NCBI GenBank assembly: GCA_963978895.1
Contig: OZ022247.1
Span: forward strand, 17,968,137-18,032,136
DNA length: 64,000 nt
From: Erpobdella octoculata
Lineage: Eukaryota; Annelida; Clitellata; Hirudinida; Erpobdellidae
Reading direction: 5' to 3'
The first letter of the stretch is position 1. Each line of letters opens with the position of its first letter. The translations under genes were made by a program, and so were the position numbers. Positions 63,524 through 64,000 of the stretch are shown here, in pieces. The notes below the pieces were generated by a model that did no database searches, was not told where the DNA came from, and saw only the letters and a program-made list of their open reading frames with translations.

Positions 63524-64000
63524 CAGGGGTTCCCAACCTTTTCTGTGTCCCGCACCCCTAGACAACTTTTAGTATGTTCTCGCACCCCCTACAAAAGTAA
63601 TATAAGTAATATCTTATAAGAAAAATTGTAGAACTTAAATTTAATGGCTTTTTGCTGCTGTTTCTCAGTAATTCAAGTTTTCCAGGCAGATCAGTCACGT
63701 TCCGTCAGAAAATTTGTTATTTCTTTCCGCATTTATAAAAAGCGGGTTAAAACTCGCCCTTGTGAAATAAAGCGGACTTTCGTGTGGAAAAGTAAAACTG
63801 TGTGTTCACTTCCAAAATCTTCACAAAAAAACTTAAAGATGCGGTGGTTCAGAGCACGGCCCTTAACCCAGTTGATGATTTTTACAGAAGTGTCTTGTAT
63901 TTGTTTCAACTTTGGAGGCATGTTTTTACTGCCAAAGCATGACAATGAAGAAAACAATAAATTACTTGTAAGTGTGGTATCACCAGAGCAGAAAATCCAG
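63524..64000 (-). mobile_element. hAT element (ZBED5-like), left end, runs off the window
   Basis: Terminus CAGGGGTTCCCAACCTTTTC with cccgcacccc repeats at 63524. Minus frame 63957-63733: VKIINWVKGRALNHRIFKFF, CEDFGSEHTVLLFHTKVR, FISQGRVLTRF. This is the N-terminal part of the catalytic domain of ZBED5/SCAND3-type hAT transposases (NFIKARALNSRLF..LCEEMGSEH..LL.HTEVRWLSRGKVL). The rest continues beyond 64000. Confidence 0.85.

Overview
This is a piece of an animal nuclear genome, AT-rich, with spliceosomal introns (GT..AG), microexons and a very dense, deeply nested load of transposable elements. Gene structure, tRNA-derived SINEs, CR1/L2-, I/Jockey- and RTE-like LINEs, Penelope-like fragments, hAT, pogo/Tigger, mariner, piggyBac, Merlin, Mutator-like and Helitron pieces and a short TTAGGG-type telomeric stretch all point to an invertebrate metazoan. 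I cannot place it in a phylum from sequence alone.

Two host genes can be assembled exon by exon, both on the minus strand. (1) The 5' half of a DHHC palmitoyltransferase of the ZDHHC2/15/20 group: exon 1 with the ATG at 31536-31644, then 22759-22785 (27 bp), 17371-17465, 15122-15236, 12382-12451 and 8771-8803 (33 bp, carrying DHHC). The six exons splice in perfect phase to about 150 codons and the rest lies beyond position 1. (2) TATDN1, a TatD-type metal-dependent DNase, from 60247-60267 down to the stop codon at 38811. Nine exons (21-144 bp) were found, with all junction phases matching except one gap of about 35-40 codons between 54759 and 59217; the first coding exon probably lies beyond 64000. 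About 7 kb separates the TATDN1 stop from the ZDHHC start.

Nearly everything else is introns and intergenic DNA filled with mobile elements. Several have exact target-site duplications: a hAT at 242-1197 (aacgagac), a composite insertion at 3950-7406 (tttcacac), a mariner MITE at 24254-24696 (TA), a Merlin element at 28753-31065 (tgaaatta), a Mutator-like foldback at 32167-33732 (gtgacgtgg), a solo LTR at 40057-40387 (gatta) and a hAT at 51569-53243 (gaaattta). Nesting reaches three to four levels, so the order of insertions can be read off: for example LINE, then hAT, then hAT at 3-1245, and LINE, then mariner, then SINE at 23560-25370.

The most unusual system is a set of short Penelope-like modules at about 18.2, 18.5, 42.2, 42.7 and 46.6-48.0 kb. 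Where preserved, each has a hammerhead-ribozyme-like motif, a short ORF beginning, and then an abrupt (TA)n tract. Modules are joined head-to-head and tail-to-tail. Other notable structures are a 32-bp palindromic array split by Merlin, a dispersed family with an 18-bp minisatellite that keeps several reading frames open, a 19-bp GC-rich minisatellite, and a Mutator-like element whose inverted ends are minisatellite arrays.
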